A DNA stretch of 64,000 bases from Guadua angustifolia (Eukaryota; Streptophyta; Magnoliopsida; Poales; Poaceae), in contig CM070512.1 of NCBI GenBank assembly GCA_036346375.1, positions 37,184,466-37,248,465 on the forward strand, read 5' to 3'. This document shows positions 23,313-34,954 of the stretch, piece by piece. The notes beneath the pieces were generated by a model. The model worked only from the letters and a program-made list of their open reading frames with translations. It ran no database searches and had not been told where the DNA came from. Position 1 is the first letter of the stretch. Every line of letters begins with the position of its first letter. Both the position numbers and the translations under genes were made by a program.

Positions 23313-24978
23313 TCTTTTTGCAACCCAATTATAAGGATCACAAAACACATATTGTCATGTCGGGAGGAGGCGGAGGCTGATCTCCAGGGTTTGAGGAGAG
23401 CGGGGAAGAAGACGATGGTGGCAGCGGCGCAGAGACACCGGGGAGTGAGTTCGCCTTTTCCAGTTTATCTCTGTAGTCCACCTTCAGATTTAACAAGGAT
23501 ACCAAGTAAATTAAACAGCTGAAAAGTAGTAATGCTATGAAAACTAAAGTTGATCAGTTTATAAAAAGTAGAAGATACGACATAGAACTTCCAAATTTCA
23601 TCCGATTTATTGCAGTTACCATCAAAACTCTACTGATTAATGTGAAGTAGGCCTAAATTACAAATTCCAATCGATAGCATTCAACATGCTCAAGTAGCGA
23701 CAAATAATAAGAAGTCAGCGAACTTGACCGTCCAACCTAACTAGAGAATGTGGAACAAAGTTTCATGTTTACACAAATACAACCAACCAAGGATCCAAAT
23801 TTCGTTTTCGGTTTAAATTTCGCTCCCCTTCGAAATCCAAAATTTCAGCGAAATCTTGTTATTTCGAACAAAATCCAGACGAAATTCAAAAGGCAAAATT
23901 CAAATCCGAAACTTTTTGGACCAAAATTGCCGAAATTTCGGCAAAAATTCAATGGAACGAAACATAGTTCAAATGATGTTGAAAATTTTGAAATATTTTG
24001 TGAAGGTTCCTGACACATCAGTGATGTTCTCATAAAAATTTTAGATAATAACCAAGTCTGAGAAATTTTTAAAATTTTGAACACTGCTACTGTCCTGATA
24101 AATCCAAACCATGTTAGAAAATTTTAAACTTTTTTGTGCACAATTATGATGCATCAGTAATGTTTTCATAAAATTTTTAGATGATGATCTAGACTCATGA
24201 ACTTTTAAAAATTTGAACAATGCTACTGTCCTGTTAAAAGCCTTACCGGTAAACTTGAACAAAATGAAAAATGGTACAAACCATGTTAGAAAATTTTTAA
24301 ATTTTTTTTGAATGATCCTGATGTAACATTGATGTTTCTATAAATTTTTTAGATGATGATCATGATTAAAGAATTTTTAAACATTCTGACAGTACTACGT
24401 CATGATAAAAGCCTAATGATAAATACATAGATTTGCTTTAACAAACAAAAAAGGTTTAGAATTTTTCAAAATTTTACATAGGGTGATAAGGAAATTCTTA
24501 AGATCTCATAAAAATTTTGAATCATGATCACACTCTAGTGAATTTATAAAATTCTTACAAGGCCTTTATACCATTTATATTTTTTCTCTTTTTGATTTTT
24601 GAAATATAAGAAATAAAGTTCAATGCTTACATAGATTTGATTCAATAAACAAAATTTTTGAAAATTTTATAGAATAGCACTGATGCAATTATTAAGTTCT
24701 CACAAAAAATTTGGATCATGATCATATTCGAGCAAATTTATAAAATTCTGACAAGGTTACTATCCCAATTATATTCATTCTATTTTTGATTTTTTTAAAG
24801 ATAACAAATGAAGTCAATTATTTTTGAATTTTTTTGTGTGATCCTACGTACTAAATATAGCATCATAAATTTTTTAGACCATTTTCAAGCTTGTACAATA
24901 AAAGTCTAACAGTGTTTCTACCAAAATTTTAAAATGTCTAAAAAATTTGGTTTTCAACAAATTTTTCATAAAAGATGA
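23313..24978. other. No gene seen; AT-rich, likely old repeat
   Basis: 23340-23460 is GC-richer and resembles a fragment of a first exon (no ORF of note). From about 23790 the sequence is AT-rich, rich in AAATTTCG and AAATTTTT motifs, and without coding similarity. This AT-rich stretch appears to continue on the far side of the MULE up to about 35129. Confidence 0.5.
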
Positions 24979-24989
24979 CTTTCTTAAGG
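24979..24989 (+). repeat. MULE target-site duplication, left copy
   Basis: CTTTCTTAAGG, repeated exactly at 34944-34954. The true duplication is 9-11 bp; the exact cut is ambiguous by 1-2 bases because the TIR starts with G. Confidence 0.85.
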
Positions 24990-25285
24990 ATTTTTTTTAA
25001 AATAATATTGTTTTAATTCGAAATTTCGACATTAATACATGCATTTAAAAAATTGCAGAAATATTACCCGGTCGCCAAACCGTTTGGCGATAATAGGGTC
25101 GTCGCCAAACGGTTTGGCGATAATAGGTAGTCGCCAAACCATTTGGCGACAAGCGCCTAATCCCGCGTGTTGAGCCGCTAATAGCCAGGCCAGATAGTTG
25201 TCGCCACACCGTTCGGTGACTACTACGTATCGTAAACCGTTTGGCGACGAAAATAATCGCCGAACGGTTTGGCGATTGTCTGTGC
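24989..25285 (+). repeat. MULE terminal inverted repeat, left
   Basis: It begins GGATTTTTTTTAAAATAATA and continues with six imperfect to perfect palindromes of the form TCGCCAAAC-N-GTTTGGCGA (for example 25072-25090, 25102-25120, 25131-25149, 25201-25219, 25230-25247, 25257-25275). The first three start about 30 bp apart. Its inverse lies at 34652-34943. Confidence 0.88.
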
Positions 25286-25421
25286 ATTTTCCTTCCGCTA
25301 AATTTTGTTGCGAACTTTTTTGTTAGTGTTGTATTCATCGGGAAAAACTAAAAAACTTCTTGTCATGTAATAAACCGAAAGAATTATTTTAGTTAGTTAG
25401 TGATCGCATCTCACTTGCGTA

Positions 25422-25945
25422 TTTTCGTAGCACCATGAGAATGGCGGACACGGTCCGGAAAATCTGGAATAAATGAAGGCGGTCTCATAATGCGGGCTAC
25501 CACTTACGTGTGGCGAGATAGGCGAGCATTGCTCGGCATTTTGTTGCTAAAATCGGAAAAAGCGATCCGACTCTGAAACCACGGAAATCGTGGGCGCTTA
25601 GGGGTTTTCGTAGCCCATGAGACAGGCGGACACGGTCCAAAAATCTGGAAAAAATCAAGGCGGCCTCATAAAGGCGGGCTACCACTTACATATGGGCGAG
25701 ATAAATGACGTTGCCTGGCATTTTGTTGCGAAAATCGGAAAAGGCACTCGCGGCTACGAAACCATGGAAATCGTGGGCACTTAGGGGTTTTCGTAGCCCC
25801 GCGAGACAGGTCGGACACGGTCCAAAAAATACGAAAAAAATCAAGGTCGGCCTACGCAATGCGGGCTACCACTTACGTATGGGCGAGAAAGGCGGGGCGT
25901 TGTCCGGCATTTTGTTGCGAAAATCGGAAAAGGCACTCATGGGTA
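25422..25945 (+). repeat. Subterminal tandem repeat, nearly three units of about 173-193 bp
   Basis: Units start with TTTTCGTAG at 25422, 25615 and 25788, each followed by GCGGACACGGTCC, a CGGGCTACCACTTAC segment and GGCATTTTGTTGC. The array lies just inside the left TIR. Confidence 0.9.
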
Positions 25946-26154
25946 GAATCGTGAGCATGTATAAAAATAAAATTGGACAAGCACGACGTCGAAAAATTTT
26001 GAAATTTTTTATGGAGGTTCCTGATAAATGAATGATATTACCATAAAAATTCAAACGATAAGGGCCCATACAATCGAAAGTTCAGATGATAAAATAAGCA
26101 ACAGATTAGATTATAGTACAAGGGCATTACAACGTTGGCGAATTTGGCAGCGAA
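25946..26154. other. MULE non-coding spacer
   Basis: AT-rich sequence between the tandem repeat and the first coding-like region; nothing recognised. Confidence 0.4.
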
Positions 26155-27773
26155 CTAATTAACGAAAGCACTTGTTGCGTCATGGTGGAACAAATGATCG
26201 TTCCGCCTATCAGGGTACAGCCAGAACGATGCAAGACATTTTCTGCATATTACCTGACCCGTTCTAATATTGCGACCTGTCCTCGGACACTTCTCAATCT
26301 CTACTATGAAAGAACTCCATGGGGATGGGCGGTGCATGGCGTATGTCGCCCATTGGGTGGCCTATGCGTCGTCTCGGGTGTATAAGACATAATTTTTTGG
26401 TCTTTTTTATGTGGATTTCTGCCCTCCCATATGGGCATGTCATCCCGATTCCCGGCGTCCCCTATGTTAATACCACCCGGGTTCCCGGATGGTCTGCGCA
26501 ACGCGTCAAAGATTTGTTCCGTGTTGCGGACCTCGGCCGGCTGCTTCCCCTTGTCCCTTCTTCTTCGGAGGAGGAACTCGTGCACCTCTGTGCGTTGGCG
26601 TTAGGCGGAGACATGCCGAGACGCCTGCTCTGTTTCGGCTCGCACTCCACTATATGGTGCGGGGAGGTGTGTGTTGGGCTTATCTTTGGACAACCGGAGC
26701 GTGCCTGCAATCAATGCAATATGCCCGCTTGGTGGTTGCATAACACCGTAGGCGTACTCGGTCCGGCTTTTACGGCGGTAGTGGCACCACGGAGAGGTTG
26801 CTCCCCGGTTATCCCATGCAAAGTTGCTGAGATGTGGGTGAATGCGTCTCGGGTCCACCGGTTGAAGTACCAACACCGTTCATCCTCGGCCAAGGGCACA
26901 GGTAGAATCTCGGTCCGCTAGATCACCGTGGCAAGTATCAACCATCGCCTCCGAGCCATGTACATAAGCGTCGGGGCTTTCGGGTGGCCACGGAGGAGGT
27001 TTCTCCTTTGACTTGAGCAAATTCGCAAATGCCCTTTTGAACTCCCGTATGCGATGAACTGGTTTAGAACTACTACTTTGTGAGTTTAACATGAGTATGT
27101 CGCATGAAACTCACCGTCGGTTGGCCCTTGCACACCGCCCTAAGCTCTGGTCGATCTAGAAAAGGACATATCTGGCGGCCTCTCCCGGGTGAAGTTCTCG
27201 GCCGAAGCGGGGTAGGCGTCGTGGCGATTGTTGAGAAATTAAGTAGTCGCGTCGTTCGGCCCGTCGATCCATTGGAAGAAGTAACACGGTCCTTGTCTTT
27301 GAGAAAAGAAAGAACGGTGCATGAGATGGTAGTGTTACCTGTATTGTGTGGACACGGTAGGTTTACCTCGTAGGTGCGAACTGCTTGAGTGAGTGTGTGG
27401 CGGCGTGTGCGGATGGGTAGATTGCATCATCTTCGCGGTAGGTTGCTTGATCGCATTTGGGTCGGGCAGCTCCGCGAAGCTAGGCGTCGGCGCTCTTGTC
27501 ATCCGGATATTCGGCGGGATGACTTCGCTTCTTGAAGAGCGACAATAGAACGACATTGTGCCCTAATTTACGTAGATTCACCGAGGTTTGTTCTTTGGTT
27601 TGGTTTGTGTTGGTTGTTCCTCTTCTCCTGTGCTTGTTAGAGCATGGGTCTCCGTCGGTATTTGTGTCCCACGGTTTCTCGGTCGAGTTGACAAGGCACT
27701 GCGAGCCTCGAGCCTTTTCAGCGGACTTGACAACCTGCTTCGGCGTCAATGACTTTTCGGGCCGAGTAGACAA
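26155..27773 (-). pseudogene. Unassigned coding-like region of the MULE (third gene candidate)
   Basis: I do not recognise this product. Minus-strand frames with coding-like composition follow each other with frame changes: 27773-27480 (starts MSTRPEKSLTPKQVVKSAEK, basic), 27092-26880 (IREFKRAFANLLKSKEKPPP, SEAMVDTCHGDLADR), 26899-26711 (PLAEDERCWYFNRWTRDAF), 26585-26304 (RRRRDKGKQPAEV) and 26337-26155 (RTGQVICRKCLASFWLYP). It shares strand with MURA and the mobile-domain gene. It is not MURB-like to my eye and lacks the HW/LCG signature of C48 proteases. It could be the degraded 3' part of the mobile-domain unit or a captured host gene. Confidence 0.35.
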
Positions 27774-28151
27774 TACATGCGGTGGGTGTCATGGCGCCGC
27801 TCACCTCATGATCTGTGGTGATAGCGGCGTCTTTGTGGCCTCGCCCCAGAAAGCCGGTGTGTGCATCGTCGCCATCACGGGTGTTGTCGTTTTAGTGCAG
27901 GAAAGCGGGATCTGCGTGTTGTCGAATCGATCGAAAAAGTGGAGTCTGCGCGTGTTATCGTGATGGTCGGAGAAAGCGCAGCGTTCGTGTTGTCATGTCG
28001 CATTGATATCGGAAAGGTCAAAAAAGCGTTAACATCACTATTAACATTATAAAACAGAACGAAATAAGTAACAAAGCGAGTAGAACATGTAAACCAATGT
28101 AGAATAGTACAAAGTAAGAAAAAAAAATAGGACAAAAGCCCGTCACGCTTC

Positions 28152-30752
28152 CTAGTCGGCGCACCCCCCTCGGCGACCCTCTTGACCCTCGTCTTTGAGG
28201 CGGTGCATCGTCAAGAGGCGAGGTGAAGCTCTGCGATGGCCCGCTTGCCGTAGTCCGAAGGGTGTATTATTTACCGGTCGGCGGTCTCGGTGAACAACGT
28301 GTCTTGTGTCGGTGCGAGGGCTGCGTGGCTGCGTCGATCTGAGGGTCTGCGTGCCTGCGTCGGTCTGGTGCATGCCTGCGTCGGTCTGACGGGCGTGAAC
28401 CAACCGGTGGCGGTCCACAAAGTCTGCTTTCGGCGTGGCCCGAGTCGTCGGCGACCGAAGAATCGCCCACCACCCTCAGCGTAGCTCGCTGCGTTCGGAT
28501 AATATCTTTTAATTGTAGTTCGTGATACTAATCTGAAACGTAAGTAGCTCGACTTACGGCGTGGGGATCATGGTGGAAGCTGCGTGGTGCTGCGGTAGGA
28601 CCCTCCGACCCGTCTGGGCGGGAGCAAAGGAGTGTGGAAGCCGACTCGCGGGTATTTGTGGAGCGAGGTGGGAATGCGTGTGGGGTGTGTAGGCACGCGG
28701 GCCTCGAAGAGGTGCCACGGTCCTTAGCGTCGACGTGCCGACAAGAACCCAGCTCCACGATCTTGGCCAGGCCGGTCACCATGCGTCTCCAAGCGTGTGC
28801 CATCTCGTCCATCGAGAGGGTGGTCCACTTGGACAAGACGCTGCTTCTTTGCGTATGGAGCTCCCTAGCGTGGTCCACCTACCACATGCGACAAAGTGAT
28901 ATGCATATGGACATAGCGTCGGGGAATACGGTGTAATTTACAAAATTAATACTTACCATGGCGTGCATGGCCGCTCTGCCTAGCTCGGGTACAAGTCGTA
29001 CACGCTAGGAGGCGTGCGCGCGGCCGAGCCTCCTCCACGATGAAGAAGCAGACGCACGCGTCCGGGCACGCACCTGCTGCAGTACTCTGGTAGGGCGAGT
29101 CGTCGTAAGGTGTGGCCTCACCGACGGCGTGCTCTTGCGCCCGACCCATCTGCGCCCGACCACGGCTCCATCCTCTCAGAGTGGATGACCGTGGCTCGGG
29201 GAAGGGCCATGGGTGTGGACCCTGAAAAGAAATCCAAATTATTACACATACGACGTAACTATTTCACATATTTTAGGTCAGATAACTCACGTGTGTACTT
29301 CCGGCGGTACAAGATACCCCCAAGGAACAGGGACCGGCTATCGTAGGCCGAACTGTCTCAGGACTCGGTGCGACGCGTAGTCCTCCACGTAGACGTCGAA
29401 GACGATCTTCGCCGTCGTCAGCCAGTAACCGTGGTCCCTATAGCAAAGCGCCGAGAGCCCAGCTGGGGCGGCTCTGTCCTGGACACGGCGCTCGCTATAA
29501 GGGTCCCAGATCACACTCCCTCCGTGCGGTGGTGAACGCTGCCGTGAAGGAGTGGTACGCCGCACGTACCTGCACTCCCGCCCACTGTGGCTGCAAAAGG
29601 AAAAAAATATGTGTAAGCACATGCGACTGCAAATAAAATTTGATAAATGCAATTAAAGAAAATAATTACCCGTCGCCGAGTCCAAAGCGAGCCCACGGTC
29701 GACCGGTCGATGTTGTCGCCCCCGTACATCTCGGCGGTGTACTGTCATGGGAAGACTAAGGGTCGACCCACTGGGAAGCGCTTCGAGCGACCAAAATTTG
29801 GAGAAGTAGAGGCATCGGTCGGGTTGGCGCCCGTCGACTTCACGCCGCAGCGTCGCAAAGGCGTGATGCGTGCCGACAAGAACCGCCAACCCGGGACACC
29901 GGCGGACTGGTCCGGTCGGCGGCGTCGCGATAGCCCGTCGTGGGCTATCCACGGCGTCGCCGACGCTGTCTCCGTGTGTAGTCGTGAACATGACCATCCC
30001 AAACAACCAAAGCGGTAGGCCTCAAAGTGTCGGGCCACATGCGGCGTGGGGTCCCGCCATGTCTTTGCACCTCGACAATTAACATATAGTAATGTTCATA
30101 ATGTTACAAAAATTAGAATAACATATAAGCGTGCAAGCACTCACCTCAAAGCGGGCCAACCACCTCCTCAGCGGCCGTGCTTCTTCCTAGCGACGGGTAT
30201 CGTCGGTCGCAGTGAGCCACTCCGACGAACCTCTCCTGCGAGTCGACTGCCGGTCCGTAGGAGCCAACGAGGGTCCGGCCGGTGCCCCAAATGATCGGCA
30301 ACCCCAGTAAGCATGGCGGCGTCTGCCCCGAGTGACCGTCACCTCCCCAGCGGCGTGGAAAGTGTGCGTCTCCGGCGCCAGCGGTCCACTGAGACAAGAC
30401 GATGAGCTCGGTCGAGCGGAAAACGCCGTGACCGCTCGGATCCCCCCCTCCGCGCAGATCCTCAACCTCACCACGTCCTCATGTGGGCCTCGAGCATCTT
30501 GGCGAGGAAGCAACCCAAGACGTGCCAACCTATCGACATGTAAATTCAATTGTTAGACGAAGCGCAATTGTGCGAGCAATGAGACATGGAAATGTAGTGC
30601 AACTCACGGGTGTAGAAAGGTGGGTGGAGCCGCCATGCCTGTTGGGCACACGAACCAGCAGCAGAGGCACCTCTCAAGGCCACATGTGGTGTGGACGAGC
30701 ATGCGGTGTCGTCGGTCCCACGAAGAGTGAAGGAGTGACTGGGGTGCTCCAT
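28152..30752 (-). pseudogene. Plant mobile domain (PMD, MAIN-like) gene carried by the MULE
   Basis: Typical PMD blocks appear in order on the minus strand, spread over frames: LARLGLLP near 30520, APETHTFH and GEVTVT near 30390-30340, GLPII and LVGSYG near 30300-30250, MFTTTHGDSVGDAVDS near 30000-29960, YFSKFWSLEALP near 29790, APAGLSALCYRDHGYWLTTA and RVLRQFGLR at 29480-29340, then TLSMDEMAHAWRRMVTG near 28830-28780. The tail ends LKDEGQEGRRGG with a stop at 28152. Candidate introns include GTGAGT near 29291 with a TTTTCAG acceptor near 29222. PMD proteins occur as host genes linked to silencing and cell maintenance and also inside MULE and gypsy elements. Several frame changes make this copy non-functional. 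The first Met, 30752, follows a TTGCAG acceptor and is tentative. Confidence 0.75.
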
Positions 30753-31046
30753 CCTGCAAGTAAACAGAAAAGCGATGCGATTAGTAATGTAAATCAAAAG
30801 ACTCAAGAGTTCGACATGAATAAACAAACGACAAACATATTACGCATATTACGCAATTCAATACAAAAAGATGACAAAAGGTACAATCATATTACACAAT
30901 TCAATACAAATTACATAATTCACTACATAAACATGATGTAAGGTCCAACATACCCGCACTCACCGCACTGAATGGTACATATTACACAATTGAATACAAT
31001 ATTACACAATTGAATACAATACACATTACATAATTCAATACATAAT

Positions 31047-33786
31047 TCAATTCATAACACTCTGACATTGCATTGCCTTGTGCCCGTACTCACCGTGACC
31101 GAGAACACCTCCTAACAGGCCACCCACTTCAGATTCATCCATGTCATTGCGAATGCGCCTAGGTCGTGGACGGCCGGCTTGTTCAGTGCACACCTCCGCA
31201 AATTTGCATCCGTGAACATATCGCACATCTCTGTTAATGGCAGTGAAATCACCATGTGCTCGAAAACCACGGAACTCACCGGACCATGTATTGATAGCAT
31301 GACCCTTCAGGTAGAAAGGGGACACGTATTGCGACGTGCTCATCCCAATTTGCCCACAAGCTGCGATAACATGCGAGCAGGGAATATGAAGAAGTCTTGG
31401 CTTGTTGCAGGTGCATTCACACCATCCAGTGGCCCCTTGGCCTAGGTTAACCTCGTGTGTAATAACCGCTGTGTCGGTTCCCAATCCCCCTTTACACCGG
31501 AGAGTGACTTCGAAGCGGTACTCAGTGACTCCGAAGCTACGCACCATATGCAACTGAGCTTTACTGGTGCGTTCCTCCATGTAGGCCATCATCCGCGCAC
31601 AGTACGGCGTTTGCAATGTCGTTGCATGAAGCACAGCCTCCGCATGCCTTTTCTGGAAGTAGCCAACGATGCCGTGCAACATGCCTTCCAGGATGGCCAC
31701 AAGTGGTAGCGGACGCAGGCCTCTGATGACCCAGTTGTAAACCTCGGCTATATTCGTTGTCATGACACCGAACCTGTTCAAACATATCAGTTACCACAAT
31801 GACTCTAATTGTTCAATCGTCAAAGCTATGTTAATTTAGTATACCTACCTGACGCCTCCGGTGTCATGGAGCAATGCCCACTTCTCCAACGGCTCCGCCT
31901 CTATCCAGTGCGAGAAACATTTAATGTTTCTTGACGATCGTCTCCTCAGATTTGGAGGATCGAGCGCTCCAAGGGGTGATAGCCTTTTGGGTGGGCAATC
32001 GTTCGGCGATGCTGGTTGCTTCTTCAGCTCTTCAATCTGTGCGGTAGTGTGCTTATCCAACTCGGCCAATATCGCGTTGAACTTACGTGCCTGGTTCTGC
32101 TTGCATAACCTCTTAAATAGGTTCATCAGCTTCTTACTCTTGAACTGCCTGAAAAAATTTGCTCCCAAATGTCTCATGCACCACCTGTTCTGCATGTCAC
32201 GCCATGGAAAAGGCTCATCGAGGTCCTCCTGTAGAGTCTTTATTGCCGAAATGATACCTTTATGACGGTCATGGATTATGCACACGTTGGGCCGATCACA
32301 AACTACCCCGAACTTCAAATGTCTGAAAAACCACAGCCAGCTATCCCGGTTCTCACCCTCAACAAATGCAAAGGCCAATGGAAGTATGTGGTTGTTCCCA
32401 TCGATTGCAATGGCGTTAAAATCGCCTTGTATTTCCCGATCGAACGTACCATCGACCTTGACAATGAATGGACGATGCACGAATGACGCAATGCAAGGAC
32501 CCAATGAAAAAGAAAGCACGACGAAATATCGAGACCCGTTACCATCCGCTTCACTTTCTTCAAAAGCGATTATGCGTGCGAGGTTGGTTTCCTTCAAGAC
32601 ATCAAGCACACGAGGTAGGTTGCACTGAAGCCTCATATGTGCCAAACCTCTTCTCTAATGCCTTTTGCCGCACGCCGGGCCATCGAGTAACTTATCGGTA
32701 CTTAAATGTTCTCAACATTGCTTTCAATATAAGAACACTCAATGTCCCGCTTCTCGATGATCTCATTGAACATCACGCTAGCGATTACACAAGCATTCAA
32801 GTTGCGATGTTTCACCGAACATTTTCTAGTCCGCATGTGTGCCCATCTACTCGTGATGCAATCCAAAATGTCTCGCGACTTCGCTTGTATGCATGTACTC
32901 GGAATTCACATTCTTCGGTTCTACACTTCACTGTGTATCTATCTAGACTGGACAAAACAACTCGGAACTCTCTCTGCTGCGATAGTGCCCACCTCACCGC
33001 CAACTTCAACTCGTAATTATTTGCGAAAACTTGATTCAAATTAACGGCATTGCTAGCATACTCCAACGCGAGTCATGTCCCCACCTAAACTTCCATATCA
33101 GCTTTGTTTTTCCTGTTCCACTCGTCAGGGATGGGTACATCCGTTGCCCCAGTAGTACCATGCATTTCATCATCATCTCCTCCCCCTTCCTCATCTTCGT
33201 CGATGTCATCATCACACTCCAACATTTCAGCTTCATCTTGCATCGCCATATGGTCCACCAACTCCAATTGATCAACAAGTTGCTCGATTTCTTCCCTTCA
33301 TCTCGCTTTCGACCTTCGCGTTTCTTTGCATCCTGTTATCATCCTCCGCTGCTACCTCAACCGCACCACTACCTGAACTTGTTCAGCTGTAGCCGACGTC
33401 TCTGCTTTCGCCCACATCGCTAATATTCACCTCTTCTCTAGGGCACGTCTGCACCAGCATTACACATTCAAGGCTAGATCCCTTGCACCACCTTAACCAT
33501 TTATGCCACAAGTACGTCCGATCTATTTTCTTCAACTCCCACAGAGCCGGGTCACCCTTACTACGCGTGAATACGGCTTGAATGGTAACAGAGAAAACAC
33601 TTGGATCGAGGAAAAATATTTGGTCAACAAAACTTTATATCACGGATGCTAACTCTATCGGGCATAAGTGTTCCGCCATTGTATTTGCAAAACCGCTCAA
33701 ATCAACACCATTTTGCCCAATTTTTATTTCGCCATCGCCATAATATACCCTAAATTTCATCAAGCATCCCACATTCTCATGCGACA
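31047..33786 (-). pseudogene. MURA transposase of the MULE
   Basis: This is the Mutator transposase, which binds the TIRs and excises or inserts the element. The likely N-terminus is at 33786 (MSHENVGCLMKFRVYYGDGE). Next are ELKKIDRTYLWHKWLRW (near 33540), an acidic linker ending IPDEWNRKNKADM (33120-33085), and the Mut DNA-binding domain (33066-32812; CRTEECEFRVHAYK). The DDE domain follows: VDGTFDREIQGDFNAIAIDG, IIHDRHKGIISAI and RWCMRHLGANF at 32600-32150. A clean 75-bp intron (31848-31774, GTAGGT...AACAG) joins to NRFGVMTTNIAEVYN. Last is the SWIM zinc finger (CECTCNKPRLLHIPCSH, near 31400). Breaks: a stop near 33650, a frame change and a TAA between 32812 and 32700, and another frame change near 32645. 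Confidence 0.9.
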
Positions 33787-34651
33787 TAAACAAAATTGAT
33801 TTTTAGATTACCACTAATATCACTAACTAACAATGTTTAAAAATCCTCAGGCGGTAGGCGGGGCGGAGGCCATTGCCTAGCGCTTAGTTCATCTGCTGAA
33901 ATCACAAAATGCCATGTTGCAATGAAATATAGAAGTGAATTCATACCATATTACTAATGAAGCAGCTCTACCTTCTCTGCTACTACTACTGATCTGCTGC
34001 TAGTCAGCTAATGCCTAATGAAATTCTCAGATGAAATTCTCAAATGAAATTCTCTGCTTCTACTACCACTGGTCTACTGGTCTCAGGGGCACCGGCGGCG
34101 GACCATGATCTTCGCCGTGAGCACGATCTTCGGTGACCTAGCTTCCCTTCCCTCTTCCCACTTGACCCGGTAGCCTAAGCCGCTCCCCCTCTCGAGTTTT
34201 CCGTTTTCCCTCTTATCTAACTTTGCACCGTTGAGCTCGCCTTTCTTCGCCCGGCCTGCCTTTTTCACCTTGAGTCCCGCTTTGACGATCTGTCTAAATT
34301 TTCTAAATTTTCTAATATCTAAAATTTCTAAATTTTCTAATATCTAAAATTTCTAAATTATTTTACACTATAAAAATTAAATAACAAAAAATCACAGAAA
34401 TTACCTTTTTTTCCTCCTTCTTCTTCCTCCTCCTCCTCTCTCTCTCTCCCTCTCCCTCCTCTCCCGTTGCCGCTCACTCTCCTCTCTCCCGTGCCTCACT
34501 CTCTCTCTCTCTGCCAAGCCTCCTCTCCTCCCTCCCTCTCTCTCTTCTTCTCAAGATCGCCGCACGCATGCACGGCGCTTCTTCTTTCTTTCTTCTTCGT
34601 CTTCTCATGGCGAAATCTGTGTGAGCCATTGTTCGTACAACAGAGTATTAC
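33787..34651. other. MULE right subterminal region, no gene recognised
   Basis: It contains repeated ATGAAATTCTC motifs (34017-34055), a 61-residue minus-strand basic ORF (34268-34083) of unknown nature, a block of TTTCTAAATTTTCTAATATC repeats (34290-34360) and a 150-bp pyrimidine tract of CTC repeats (34404-34560). The region would be the promoter and 5' leader of MURA. Confidence 0.45.
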
Positions 34652-34943
34652 CATTGTCGCCACACCGTTTGGCGACTATTGAGTAATCGCCAACCGTTTA
34701 GCGACTATTGAGTAGTCGCCAAACCGTTTAGCATAAACAATGAGACCCGTTCAAACCGCGCGTGTCACGGGATTAAGCGATTGTCGCCAAATGGTTTGGC
34801 GACTACCCTATTATCGCTAAACTGTTTACGGCGACCTATTATCGCCAAACGGTTTGGCGGCCAGGATAATATTTCGCAATTTTTTAAATGCGTGTATTAA
34901 TGTCAAAATTTCGAATTAAAATAATATTATTTTAAAAAAATTC
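34652..34943 (-). repeat. MULE terminal inverted repeat, right
   Basis: Inverse of 24989-25285. It holds the same family of palindromes, for example 34844-34858 (GCCAAACGGTTTGGC) and 34786-34802, and the same outer AT-rich end. Several units carry A or T changes, so it is more decayed than the left end. Confidence 0.85.
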
Positions 34944-34954
34944 CTTTCTTAAGG
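34944..34954 (+). repeat. MULE target-site duplication, right copy
   Basis: CTTTCTTAAGG, identical to the copy at 24979-24989. Confidence 0.85.

Larger units (their letters stand above)
24989..34943 (-). mobile_element. Mutator-like element (MULE), about 10 kb, with MURA and mobile-domain genes
   Basis: Ends are set by an 11-bp direct repeat (24979-24989, 34944-34954) immediately outside inverted ends of about 290 bp. 9-11 bp target duplications and long TIRs define the Mutator superfamily. Inside, read on the minus strand, are a MURA transposase (33786-31047), a plant-mobile-domain gene (30752-28152) and an unassigned coding-like region (27773-26155). All have breaks, so this copy is probably not autonomous. 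It sits within an older AT-rich repeat. Confidence 0.92.

Noticed and set aside
34404..34560. Pyrimidine-rich tract as a possible promoter element
   Set aside because: Simple CTC repeats; a regulatory role cannot be shown from sequence alone.
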